This document shows, piece after piece, positions 17,777 to 25,804 of a stretch of 64,000 bases of DNA (the first letter of the stretch is position 1; each line of letters opens with the position of its first letter). The notes beneath the pieces are model-generated. The model worked only from the letters and a program-made list of their open reading frames with translations. It had not been told where the DNA came from and ran no database searches. The DNA is taken from contig JAOZSJ010000001.1 of NCBI GenBank assembly GCA_029939715.1, positions 48,164 through 112,163 on the forward strand. Direction: 5' to 3'. The DNA comes from 4572-123 sp002084545 (GTDB lineage Bacteria > Desulfobacterota > Desulfobacteria > Desulfobacterales > 4572-123). Made by a program: the position numbers and the translations under genes.

Positions 17777-19609
17777 ATGTTCGGCAATTTTATATACTAT
17801 ATCGTTGTTCTGCTCATCTATTCCACATGGCAGCCAATGGAGGAAACCGGGCTCGACATTTTTTTCAGCCTGCTTACAGGTTTTTGTTTGCTGGCTGTTT
17901 TTGCAGGTGTTACCTGGTTCTCCTTTTACAGAATGGCTGAAAAAATCCATAATGCAGGATTGGCCCGGATAGACCAGCGCTTTACATCGACCGTCACCCG
18001 GCAGTCAGTCCTGGCCATTGCTTTATTTGCCGTGGATATATACGGGCTAAACCTTTCGGTCATGGCAGGCAGGATACCGCTTTTTATTCATCTTCCAACC
18101 CTTCAGGCGCTGGTTTTTCTATGCCTTTTCAGTCTGCACCTTGTTATTATTTGGTTCTGGGCCTATCCGGTATATCAGCGAATTTACAGATCCGATCTGT
18201 CCCGCCGGGAATATATCAGATCCAACATTTCCTTTTCCATTCCGGTTCTGCTGCCCTGGCTCTGCCTGTCGGGTCTGCTGGATATAATCAATGTCCTGCC
18301 GTTTGAACAGCCCAGACAATTGCTTTCAACCACCTGGGGAGAGATCGGCTACTTTCTTTTTTTTCTTTTGGCCATTGCCATTTTGGGCCCTGCCTTGATA
18401 CAAAAATTCTGGCGCTGTTATCCCCTGGAGCCAGGCAGCGACCGCGGCCGGGTCGAAGCGATCTGCCGGCGGGCCGGAGTGAAATACGCAAATATTCTCT
18501 ACTGGCCGCTGTTCGGCGGCAGCATGATTACCGCGGCGGTCATGGGACTTGTTAAAAAATTTCGCTATATTCTGGTAACCAGGGCCCTTTTGCAGTTTCT
18601 ATCACCCGAAGAGATCGATAGTGTTATCGCCCATGAAATTGGTCACATCAAACACCGTCATCTTCTGCTGTATCTAATTTTTTTTGCCGGCTATCTCATG
18701 CTTTCCCATGCCGGTTTCGATCTGATCCTGCCGACCCTTGTTTATATCACTCCCCTGTACCGGATAATCGACTACAGCGGTATGAATCCAGCCGATTTTA
18801 TGGCCATATTGTACAGTCTTTTTCTTATTTTTTCCTTTATCATCTACTTTCGTTTTATTTTCGGATATTTCATGCGCAATTTCGAACGTCAGGCTGATAT
18901 TTATGTTTATTCTCTGTTTGAAAGTGCAAAATCCCTTATCAAAGCCTTTGAAAAAATTGCGCTTTTCAGTGCTCAATCACCGGACAAGCCCAACTGGCAT
19001 CATTTCAGCATCAACCAGCGCGTCGAATACCTGAAAAAATGCGAATCAGACCGCACCTGGATACTTCGCCACAACCGCAAAATCAGAAAAAGTATCACCC
19101 TTTATCTGGCAGCTCTGATCCTTTCAGGCATGTTGAGTTACAGTATCAACTTCGGTGAAACCGGCCAAAACCTGACCAGCCATTTAATAAAAGTTGCCCT
19201 TCTAAAAGAGATCGATAGAACACCGGATAATTATGAGCTATACGGCATGCTCGGCGACTTTTACCACAACCGGAAAAATTACATTGAGGCTGCGGCAGCC
19301 TATAAAAACGCCTTGCATCTGATGCCCGACTCGTCAAAAATACTGAACAATCTTGCCTGGCTCCTGGTCACCTGTGAAGATCAGGAACTGCGAAATCCAG
19401 TCGAATCCCTTGATTATGCCATCAAGGCAGCCGAAATAGAAACAGCCCCCCATATCCTGGACACACTGGCGGAAAGCTATTTTGCAAATGGAAATATCAG
19501 CAAGGCGATTGAAGCCGAAAAAAATGCCCTGCGGTTAATGCCGGCCGACAGAGGCTATTATGAAAAACAGTTGAAAAGGTTTCAGGCCACACTGGGCGTT
19601 GAGGACTGA
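17777..19609 (+). CDS. Polytopic membrane M48 zinc protease with C-terminal TPRs
   Basis: 610 aa from ATG 17777; GAGG (17767-17770) is 6 nt upstream, favouring it over an in-frame TTG at 17765. About six hydrophobic segments fill the first half. The active site follows: SVIAHEIGHIKHRH (HExxH, about residue 288) and the third zinc ligand in NFERQADIYVY (about 370). After another hydrophobic segment near residue 447, the C-terminal about 130 residues form TPR-like helices (ELYGMLGDFYHNRKNYIEAAAAYKNAL). The arrangement resembles HtpX/CAAX-protease relatives, with a soluble TPR tail probably recruiting substrates. The substrate is unknown. The stop codon abuts the heptad repeats that follow. Confidence 0.85.
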   Translation: MFGNFIYYIVVLLIYSTWQPMEETGLDIFFSLLTGFCLLAVFAGVTWFSFYRMAEKIHNAGLARIDQRFTSTVTRQSVLAIALFAVDIYGLNLSVMAGRIPLFIHLPTLQALVFLCLFSLHLVIIWFWAYPVYQRIYRSDLSRREYIRSNISFSIPVLLPWLCLSGLLDIINVLPFEQPRQLLSTTWGEIGYFLFFLLAIAILGPALIQKFWRCYPLEPGSDRGRVEAICRRAGVKYANILYWPLFGGSMITAAVMGLVKKFRYILVTRALLQFLSPEEIDSVIAHEIGHIKHRHLLLYLIFFAGYLMLSHAGFDLILPTLVYITPLYRIIDYSGMNPADFMAILYSLFLIFSFIIYFRFIFGYFMRNFERQADIYVYSLFESAKSLIKAFEKIALFSAQSPDKPNWHHFSINQRVEYLKKCESDRTWILRHNRKIRKSITLYLAALILSGMLSYSINFGETGQNLTSHLIKVALLKEIDRTPDNYELYGMLGDFYHNRKNYIEAAAAYKNALHLMPDSSKILNNLAWLLVTCEDQELRNPVESLDYAIKAAEIETAPHILDTLAESYFANGNISKAIEAEKNALRLMPADRGYYEKQLKRFQATLGVED

Positions 19610-19727
19610 GGTCAGAGGTCGGAAGTCAGAGATCGGAGGATTGATGGGTATTGGGTATTGGGTTTTGGGTGCTGGGTTTTGGGTTTTGGGTGCTGGGTGG
19701 AAAGTGCCTATTTTCTCTTTCCTATAT
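19608..19727. repeat. Heptanucleotide tandem repeats, left of assembly gap
   Basis: Starting inside the stop codon of the protease gene are 7-bp units GAGGTCA, GAGGTCG, GAAGTCA, GAGATCG (19608-19635). From 19646 come eight units of GGGTNNT type, to 19701. The G3-N4 spacing fits a G-quadruplex motif. The last 55 bp before the gap (19673-19727) recur identically after it. Confidence 0.85.
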
Positions 19728-19827
19728 NNNNNNNNNNNNNNNNNNNNNNNNNNNNNNNNNNNNNNNNNNNNNNNNNNNNNNNNNNNNNNNNNNNNNNNNN
19801 NNNNNNNNNNNNNNNNNNNNNNNNNNN
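19728..19827. other. Assembly gap (100 N)
   Basis: Exactly 100 N, a conventional placeholder rather than a measured size. It is flanked by identical 55-bp sequences, so the two contig ends may simply overlap. Confidence 0.95.
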
Positions 19828-19900
19828 TGGGTTTTGGGTTTTGGGTGCTGGGTGGAAAGTGCCTATTTTCTCTTTCCTATATCCGAGTTTCAAGTTTCAA
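19828..19900. repeat. Heptanucleotide repeats, right of assembly gap
   Basis: 19828-19882 is an exact copy of 19673-19727, including four GGGT-type heptads. Two GTTTCAA heptads follow at 19887-19900, reaching to within 6 bp of the stop of the next gene. Confidence 0.85.
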
Positions 19901-19905
19901 GCTGG

Positions 19906-22227
19906 TCACTTGATCGTGACTTTTCTGACCTGTAACAGATCACAGTTTCCGGCAAATATTTTTTCAATGCCGTCCTGCTTCAGGGTTGTCATTCCGTCCT
20001 TAATGGCCTGAGTCCTGATTTCATCAATGCGGGCCCGGGTCTGAATCATTAACTTCATTTCATCGGTGCCCACGAGCAGCTCATGCAGCCCCATGCGCCC
20101 GCGGTAGCCTGTATTGTTGCAATATTCACAGCCTTCGGGAGCATACAGGGTCAATTCTTCAGTGTAAGGGATATCAAGATTTCGTTTAAACTCTTCCACG
20201 CCGTACTCCCGCACCAGTTCATCATATTCTTCCCTGGAAGGATGGTATGCTTTTTTGCAGTCCTTGCATAGTGTAAGAACCAGCCGCTGGGCCATGATGC
20301 ACAATATAGCATCTGAAAAATTAAATGGATCCATGCCCATATCCAGCAGACGCGTGATGCTTTCCGAGGCACTGTTGGTATGCAGGGTCGACAAAACCAG
20401 GTGGCCGGTTAATGAAGCTTCGATGCCGATATGGGTGGTTTCCTTATCCCGCATTTCACCCACCATGATCACATCCGGATCCGCCCGCAGAAAGGATCGC
20501 ATGGCCGCCGCGAAATCATAACCGATCTTTGGTTGTACCTGGACCTGCCGCAAGCCGGGCTGTGTAATTTCCACCGGATCTTCAGCGGTCCAGATCTTGG
20601 TTTCGGTTTTATTGATATATCCCAGGGCCGAATGCAGAGTCGTTGTTTTTCCTGAACCCGTGGGACCGCAAACCAGAATCAGGCCGTAAGGCTTTACAAT
20701 GGCATTTAAAAAATTCTCATAATTTCTTTTGGAAAACCCAATTTTATCCAGTTGAATCGGCTCGCCGGAGGCCAGCAGGCGCATCACAACATCTTCCAGC
20801 CCCCCCTGGGTCGGTACGGTAGCCACCCTCAGTTCGATATTCTTGCCGCCGTACTTCCGAAATTTTATTTTCCCATCCTGGGGTTTGCGTCTCTCGGAAA
20901 TATCAAGATCAGACATAATTTTGATCCGGGATATCACTGCATTTTTATAATTATAAGGAATAGTTTGATAAACATAACATAAACCATCCACCCGAAGGCG
21001 CACCTGTGTATTACGTTTGCCGGGATAGGGCTCGATATGAATGTCAGACGCCTCCCGGGCGTGGGCGTCTAAGATGATTTTATTGACCAGTTGGACCACG
21101 GCGCTGTCCTGCTCATCATAAACCGATTCTCCTTCTTCTATTTCGTCGGCCTCTTCCTGCAGTTGAAAAAGGATCTCGTCAATGGCGGCCAGTTCTTTTT
21201 CATCCTGGGTAAAAAGTGATATGTAATCCAGAATATCTTTCCTGAGTGCTACGCAGAATTTAATTTTACGACCGGGAAAAAGGGCCTTGATTTCATCGAT
21301 TTTCTGGAGGTCATGGGGATTGTCGAGAACAATAGTGACCCAGTTTTCTTCCTCCTTCAGTGGAACCCAGAAATTGCTGCGCATGAAAGGTACTTTAATG
21401 CCATGCAAAAGAGCGCCGGGAATCGGCATTTTTATATTATATTCAATAAAGGGAACTTTATAATATCTGCTCAGGGATTTACCGATATCTTTTTTGGATA
21501 TCTTGAATTCCTGCATCAGAATATTTTCAATCGGTACTTTTTGATCCCGTGCTTTGGATATCCCGAGGTTCAGTTCTTTTTGAGTCAGGATGTGGTTTTC
21601 CAGGAGATAATCAAATTTTGTGGCCCTGGTTCTGGATATTCTTTTCTGGTTATAAAGCGCTATTCCTAGAATTTTGGCCAGTTCCATTACCGATTTTTCA
21701 TCGGTCGTTGTAAAAGCAGAGCCGTCCTTGCTGTTGATAAGCTGAATGGCGCCCAGTAAAAATTTCTGATAAATAATAGGAAAAGCCAGCACCTGGCGGG
21801 TCACGAATCCTGTTTTGCGGTCCCAACTGCTGTCAAATTTCAATTCAGGATCTATATCAGCCAATTCTATTTCATTGTATACATCCTTGATATTGATAAG
21901 CTTCTGCTTGAAGGCACAATTACCCGCAATGCTGCTGGTGGATATCGGGATTCTAATTTCAGAAATCTCGTTGCCTGATTTAAACCGGGAAACCAGTTCT
22001 CTTTTGATACCATCCACAACATAAACCGTCATTCTTTGTGCTCTGAAAAGCGAAATTATCTGGTCTTTCAGGTCGATCAGTATTTCATCTAAATTTATGG
22101 CAGCGTAAATTTTGTTGCAGATTTCCTGCAGCCGTGTCCTGTAATTTACCTCGGATTGCAGGTTATGAATTTTAGCGGGACCGCTACTTCCCGAATTGTT
22201 TTTTTTTGCCACATTCATTCCAGGCAT
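19906..22227 (-). CDS. GspE/PilB-family secretion ATPase with N-terminal GAF domain
   Basis: 773 aa; ATG at 22227 with AAGGA upstream. It powers assembly of type IV pili or a type II secretion pseudopilus from the cytoplasmic side. Seen in order: a GAF sensor domain (about 30-195, QRMTVYVVDG... and FGAxxLIN-like FLLGAIQLINSKDG), an MshEN-like N-terminal domain (about 215-330), the ATPase with Walker A GPTGSGKTTT (about 517), Asp/His boxes, and GEMRDKETTHIGIEASLTGHLVLSTLHTN in pieces. A tetra-Cys zinc site follows (CKDCKK, CEYCNN; about 655-700). The GAF fusion is unusual and suggests ligand control. No pilC, pilin or pilT lies nearby, so the specific machine cannot be named. Confidence 0.88.
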   Translation of the reverse strand: MPGMNVAKKNNSGSSGPAKIHNLQSEVNYRTRLQEICNKIYAAINLDEILIDLKDQIISLFRAQRMTVYVVDGIKRELVSRFKSGNEISEIRIPISTSSIAGNCAFKQKLINIKDVYNEIELADIDPELKFDSSWDRKTGFVTRQVLAFPIIYQKFLLGAIQLINSKDGSAFTTTDEKSVMELAKILGIALYNQKRISRTRATKFDYLLENHILTQKELNLGISKARDQKVPIENILMQEFKISKKDIGKSLSRYYKVPFIEYNIKMPIPGALLHGIKVPFMRSNFWVPLKEEENWVTIVLDNPHDLQKIDEIKALFPGRKIKFCVALRKDILDYISLFTQDEKELAAIDEILFQLQEEADEIEEGESVYDEQDSAVVQLVNKIILDAHAREASDIHIEPYPGKRNTQVRLRVDGLCYVYQTIPYNYKNAVISRIKIMSDLDISERRKPQDGKIKFRKYGGKNIELRVATVPTQGGLEDVVMRLLASGEPIQLDKIGFSKRNYENFLNAIVKPYGLILVCGPTGSGKTTTLHSALGYINKTETKIWTAEDPVEITQPGLRQVQVQPKIGYDFAAAMRSFLRADPDVIMVGEMRDKETTHIGIEASLTGHLVLSTLHTNSASESITRLLDMGMDPFNFSDAILCIMAQRLVLTLCKDCKKAYHPSREEYDELVREYGVEEFKRNLDIPYTEELTLYAPEGCEYCNNTGYRGRMGLHELLVGTDEMKLMIQTRARIDEIRTQAIKDGMTTLKQDGIEKIFAGNCDLLQVRKVTIK

Positions 22228-22236
22228 GTTAATCCT

Positions 22237-22467
22237 TTATTTGCCATTGGAAGCTTTTAAAAATACAAATATTTTTTTACCGCCGCCGCCGATAAGCATC
22301 ACGCCCATCAGGTAAAAGCAGAACCGAATAAAAATAGTCACCGATGAAAAATGCGGAATCTGTTCTATGCGCGGCATCACCTGTGGAATACGAAAAAAAA
22401 CACCTATCCCCGCCAGCGCAAGTACAATACCCCATATTAACTGTGCTTTATCTCTATTTGCGGCCAT
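22237..22467 (-). CDS. Small two-helix membrane protein, unknown function
   Basis: 76 aa. Two hydrophobic segments (about residues 9-26 and 45-65) separated by a short polar loop, with a Gly-rich GGGGKK turn before the basic tail. It ends 9 bp before the GAF-PilB ATPase start and shares its promoter, so the two are probably cotranscribed and may cooperate at the membrane. I recognise no family. Confidence 0.7.
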   Translation of the reverse strand: MAANRDKAQLIWGIVLALAGIGVFFRIPQVMPRIEQIPHFSSVTIFIRFCFYLMGVMLIGGGGKKIFVFLKASNGK

Positions 22468-22559
22468 AAATCTCTTTGGTTGTCAATAATCTTCAGTTTC
22501 ATGTTTCATCCCGTGGATATTAGCAGGTTTCAACGATCAGACAGTAAAACTACCCAACC

Positions 22560-22588
22560 GTATAACTCTTTTTTGGCAACCATGTCAA
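22560..22588 (-). promoter_or_regulatory. Sigma70 promoter for the small membrane protein / PilB unit
   Basis: On the minus strand: TTGACA (22588-22583), a 17-bp spacer, then TTATAC (22565-22560). The -35 is perfect and the -10 is 4/6. It lies about 95 bp upstream of the 76-aa gene. Two GTTTCAT heptads (22496-22509) lie between promoter and gene. Confidence 0.6.
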
Positions 22589-22685
22589 ATAATTGTTAAA
22601 TTACCAGGTAAAACTTAAAACCTGGAAACAGGCATTAAAAAAGAAAAAACAGAAAACAGGCCGTTGCCATTGATTGCTCTATCAC

Positions 22686-23987
22686 CTAAATTTTACGATT
22701 ATCGATGACCCGCACGGCTTTGCCCTGGCTGCGGGCAATGGCCTTGGGCTCAACGAGTTTGACACGCGCCGAAACGCCGAAATATTCTTTTATATTTTTT
22801 GATATCTTTCGCTCCAGATCCTGCAGGTGCTTGACTTCGTCGGAGAACATGTGCCGGCTTATTTCCACCTTCACGGTAAGTGTATCCAGATTCCCTTCCC
22901 TGTCCACCACAAGCTGATAATGGGGTTCGACCTGGTCCATCTCCATCAGTACGCTTTCGATCTGGGATGGGAACACGTTTACACCCCGGATAATCAGCAT
23001 ATCATCGGTCCGCCCGCTGACTTTTTTCATGCGCGTATGGGTCCGCCCGCAAATACACGGTTCAGGATTTAAAGAAGTGATATCACGGGTCCGGTAACGA
23101 ATCACTGGAAAGGCCTCCTTTGTTATGGATGTGAATACCAGTTCACCGGTTTCACCGGGACCCAGTTTTTCACCGCTTAACGGATCAATAATCTCGGCGA
23201 TAAAATGATCCTCGAAAATATGCAGCCCATTTTTTGCCTCATGACATTCAATGGCTACACCTGGTCCCATAACTTCGCTGAGTCCGTAAATATCTACCGC
23301 GGTCAAATTCATTTTACGCTCTATCTCTTCCCGCATTTCTTCAGACCAGGGTTCGGCCCCGAAAATACCATACCTGAAATTCAAATTCTTAAAGGAGATC
23401 CCGGCTTCTTCGGCAACTTCGGCCAGATGAAGCGCATAAGAAGGCGTGGCCGTTAAAATCGAGGGTGCGAAATCCTTCATGATCACAACCTGTCTTTTTG
23501 TATTGCCACCGGACACCGGAATAACCGAGGCTCCCAGTTTTTCAGCACCGTAATGGACTCCCAGCCCCCCTGTAAACAGACCGTATCCGTAGGCGTTATG
23601 GATGATATCGCCCCTTGAAGCCCCGCCGGCAACAAGCGAACGGGCCATAAGTTCCGACCATACATTTATATCGCGGGAGGTATATCCAACAACGGTTGGT
23701 TTTCCCGTTGTACCCGAAGAAGCATGAATACGCACCACAGTATCCATGGGCACTGCAAACATACCGAACGGATAACTATCCCTTAAATTCTGTTTAGTGG
23801 TGAACGGAATTCGCCGCAAGTCGTCAAGAGATTTGATATCACTGGGGACAATGCCTGCTTTTTTAAAGCCCTCGCGATAAAACGGAACTGTTGCATATAC
23901 CCGTTCAAGAGTCACCTGCAGTCTGCGCAACTGGATTGCCTCAAGGGCTTCCCGCGGCATTGTTTCATACTCCATATCATAAATCAT
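22686..23987 (-). CDS. paaK: Phenylacetate-CoA ligase family enzyme
   Basis: ATP-dependent adenylation of an aryl or arylacetic acid followed by CoA thioesterification. 433 aa, normal for PaaK. Seen: SSGTTGKPTVVGYT (phosphate loop, about residue 92), YGLSEVMGPGVAIEC, YRTRDIT, GRTDDMLIIRGVNVFPSQIE and the C-terminal catalytic Lys region RSQGKAVRV. In sulfate reducers such genes often serve indolepyruvate oxidoreductase or aromatic catabolism; the real substrate cannot be told from sequence. It is followed upstream on the same strand by an enoyl-CoA hydratase gene (96-bp gap), which fits CoA-thioester metabolism. Confidence 0.9.
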   Translation of the reverse strand: MIYDMEYETMPREALEAIQLRRLQVTLERVYATVPFYREGFKKAGIVPSDIKSLDDLRRIPFTTKQNLRDSYPFGMFAVPMDTVVRIHASSGTTGKPTVVGYTSRDINVWSELMARSLVAGGASRGDIIHNAYGYGLFTGGLGVHYGAEKLGASVIPVSGGNTKRQVVIMKDFAPSILTATPSYALHLAEVAEEAGISFKNLNFRYGIFGAEPWSEEMREEIERKMNLTAVDIYGLSEVMGPGVAIECHEAKNGLHIFEDHFIAEIIDPLSGEKLGPGETGELVFTSITKEAFPVIRYRTRDITSLNPEPCICGRTHTRMKKVSGRTDDMLIIRGVNVFPSQIESVLMEMDQVEPHYQLVVDREGNLDTLTVKVEISRHMFSDEVKHLQDLERKISKNIKEYFGVSARVKLVEPKAIARSQGKAVRVIDNRKI

Positions 23988-24083
23988 AATCCGTCTTCTC
24001 CTTTAATATATTCCTTAAATAAAATCAGCCGAGGATTTTAACCCCATGGCCCTGAAGCAAAAAAACATTTGTCAAAAATAATT

Positions 24084-24875
24084 TTATCCTGTCAGGCTTC
24101 CATCAAATATTGCTTTTCTTTTTTCCAGAAAAGCACTGGTACCTTCCCGGGCATCCTTACTGGCCATGCAAAGAGCAAATGCATCCACCTCGATCTTCAA
24201 TCCGGTTGCCAGATCGGTATTCAACCCGCTGCTGACTGCCTGTTTGGCTGCTCTTAATGAAACCTTGCCCTTGGAGGCGATGACCCCGGCGGTCTTGAGG
24301 ACTTTATCCATCAGTGCCTCCGCCGCACAGACTTTGTTGACCATTCCGATGGCCTCGGCCTCCCGGGCCGGAATCAGTTTACCGGTAAAAATCATCTCCT
24401 TGGCAATAGCGGGCCCCACGACTCTGGCTAAACGCTGGGTCCCGCCAAAACCGGGAATGATACCAAGGCTGATCTCCGGGAGTCCGAACATGGCACTTTC
24501 CGCGGCATAAATAAAATCACAGGCCAGTGCAATTTCACTTCCCCCTCCCAATGCGAAACCGTTCACCGCTGCGATTACCGGAATGGACAGGTCCTGAAGC
24601 CTGTTGATGATCATCTGTCCTTTTCGGGCAAAAAGCTTTGCCTGGAGTGTATTAAAGGCCGCAATCTCGGAGATATCGGCTCCTGCAACAAATGATTTTT
24701 CACCGGCTCCGGTGAGGACCAGTACACGAATATCCTCATTTGCATCAATCTCTTCCAAAGCAGCAGCAAACTCTTCAAGTAACGGGCCGTTAAGGGCATT
24801 AAGAGCTTTTGGCCGGTTAAAAGTAATCGTTGCAATCCCCTCTTTTGTCTGAAACAAAATGTTTTCGTAGGTCAT
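24084..24875 (-). CDS. Enoyl-CoA hydratase/crotonase
   Basis: Hydrates trans-2-enoyl-CoA to 3-hydroxyacyl-CoA in fatty-acid or butyrate-type metabolism. 263 aa; ATG at 24875 follows CAGGAGGAAAAC. Seen: the oxyanion-hole motifs SFVAGADISEIAAFN and NGFALGGGSEIALACD, and PEISLGIIPGFGGTQRLARVVG. Both catalytic glutamates of true hydratases are present (in GGSEIA and GLPEIS), arguing against the isomerase or dehalogenase branches. It is 16 bp from the EamA transporter gene upstream. Confidence 0.92.
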   Translation of the reverse strand: MTYENILFQTKEGIATITFNRPKALNALNGPLLEEFAAALEEIDANEDIRVLVLTGAGEKSFVAGADISEIAAFNTLQAKLFARKGQMIINRLQDLSIPVIAAVNGFALGGGSEIALACDFIYAAESAMFGLPEISLGIIPGFGGTQRLARVVGPAIAKEMIFTGKLIPAREAEAIGMVNKVCAAEALMDKVLKTAGVIASKGKVSLRAAKQAVSSGLNTDLATGLKIEVDAFALCMASKDAREGTSAFLEKRKAIFDGSLTG

Positions 24876-24891
24876 GTTTTCCTCCTGTATT

Positions 24892-25800
24892 TTAATTTTT
24901 CAAAATTCTATCTTTTTCCCTGGCTTCACTGATTCCAGCGACATAGATGGCAATCATGATTAAAATTCCGCCGAAAATTTTTTCGATCGTCAAACCTTCA
25001 GCAAAAAGAATATAGGCCAAAATGGCACTGACGATGGGTTCTCCAAGCAGGCTGACTGCAATCAGACCGGCGCTGAACCATTTCAAAGCCCAGTTATAGC
25101 TCGTATGGCCAATTAATTGGGCAATCAGCGCCATGCCCCAGAAAGCAGTGATTGTCCGGCCTGAAAAACCGGTGCATGGCAGGCCCAGCATCAGAACCGC
25201 GGCCCACAGAATAATTGCGGCACTGCCGTAGCAGACGAAAATATAGGCCAGCAGCGAAAGATTACGCCGCAGTTTACGTCCCAGCAGCAGGTAAACGGCT
25301 GCGCAAACACCGCCCGAGAGGGCCAGCAGATCTCCTTTAAGGGCCTGCCCCCCGGATACAAAATCACCGGTCCCGATGATGGCAGCACCGACAATGCTGA
25401 TCAAGATACTGATAAATGCGGCCTTTTTTATCTTTTCTCCGGCAATCAGCGGTGTCAGCAATCCCACCCAAAGGGGATTCGTATTAACCAGCACCACGCT
25501 GTTTGCTACCGAGGTATATTCCAGAGATGAAATCCAGGTTGCAAAATGAAGTGCAAGAAAAAAACCAGCGCCAAGGGCCAAAAACATTTCCCGCCCGGCA
25601 AGGCCTTTTATCTCATCACGGGCCTTGATCCAGACAATCGGTAAAAGAACAAGTACGGCCAGTCCGACCCGGTAGGCCGCGATCACCAGCGGCGGGGCAT
25701 CGGCAAGACGAGTAAATATAGCACCGGTGGACACGGCTATTACACCGCTTACCAGGGCCAGCCATGGATTAAACAACGGGACATCCGGCCTGGTTTGCAT
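24892..25800 (-). CDS. EamA-family (DMT) membrane transporter
   Basis: 302 aa with ten predicted hydrophobic helices in two homologous halves (EamA repeats at about 10-145 and 155-292). Typical motifs seen: the N-terminal WLALVSGVIAVSTGAIF, SLEYTSVANSVVLVNTNPLWVGLL closing the first half, and ISLLGEPIVSAILAYILFAEG in the second. The family exports amino acids, nucleotides or other metabolites; the substrate here is unknown. It lies 4 bp from the amidase gene upstream and is probably in the mutS-amidase transcript. Confidence 0.88.
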   Translation of the reverse strand: MQTRPDVPLFNPWLALVSGVIAVSTGAIFTRLADAPPLVIAAYRVGLAVLVLLPIVWIKARDEIKGLAGREMFLALGAGFFLALHFATWISSLEYTSVANSVVLVNTNPLWVGLLTPLIAGEKIKKAAFISILISIVGAAIIGTGDFVSGGQALKGDLLALSGGVCAAVYLLLGRKLRRNLSLLAYIFVCYGSAAIILWAAVLMLGLPCTGFSGRTITAFWGMALIAQLIGHTSYNWALKWFSAGLIAVSLLGEPIVSAILAYILFAEGLTIEKIFGGILIMIAIYVAGISEAREKDRILKN

Positions 25801-25804
25801 TTTC

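Noticed and set aside
19599..20011. Several reading frames spanning the first N run
   Set aside because: They consist of heptad repeats and unknown residues; their openness comes from the repeat and the placeholder.
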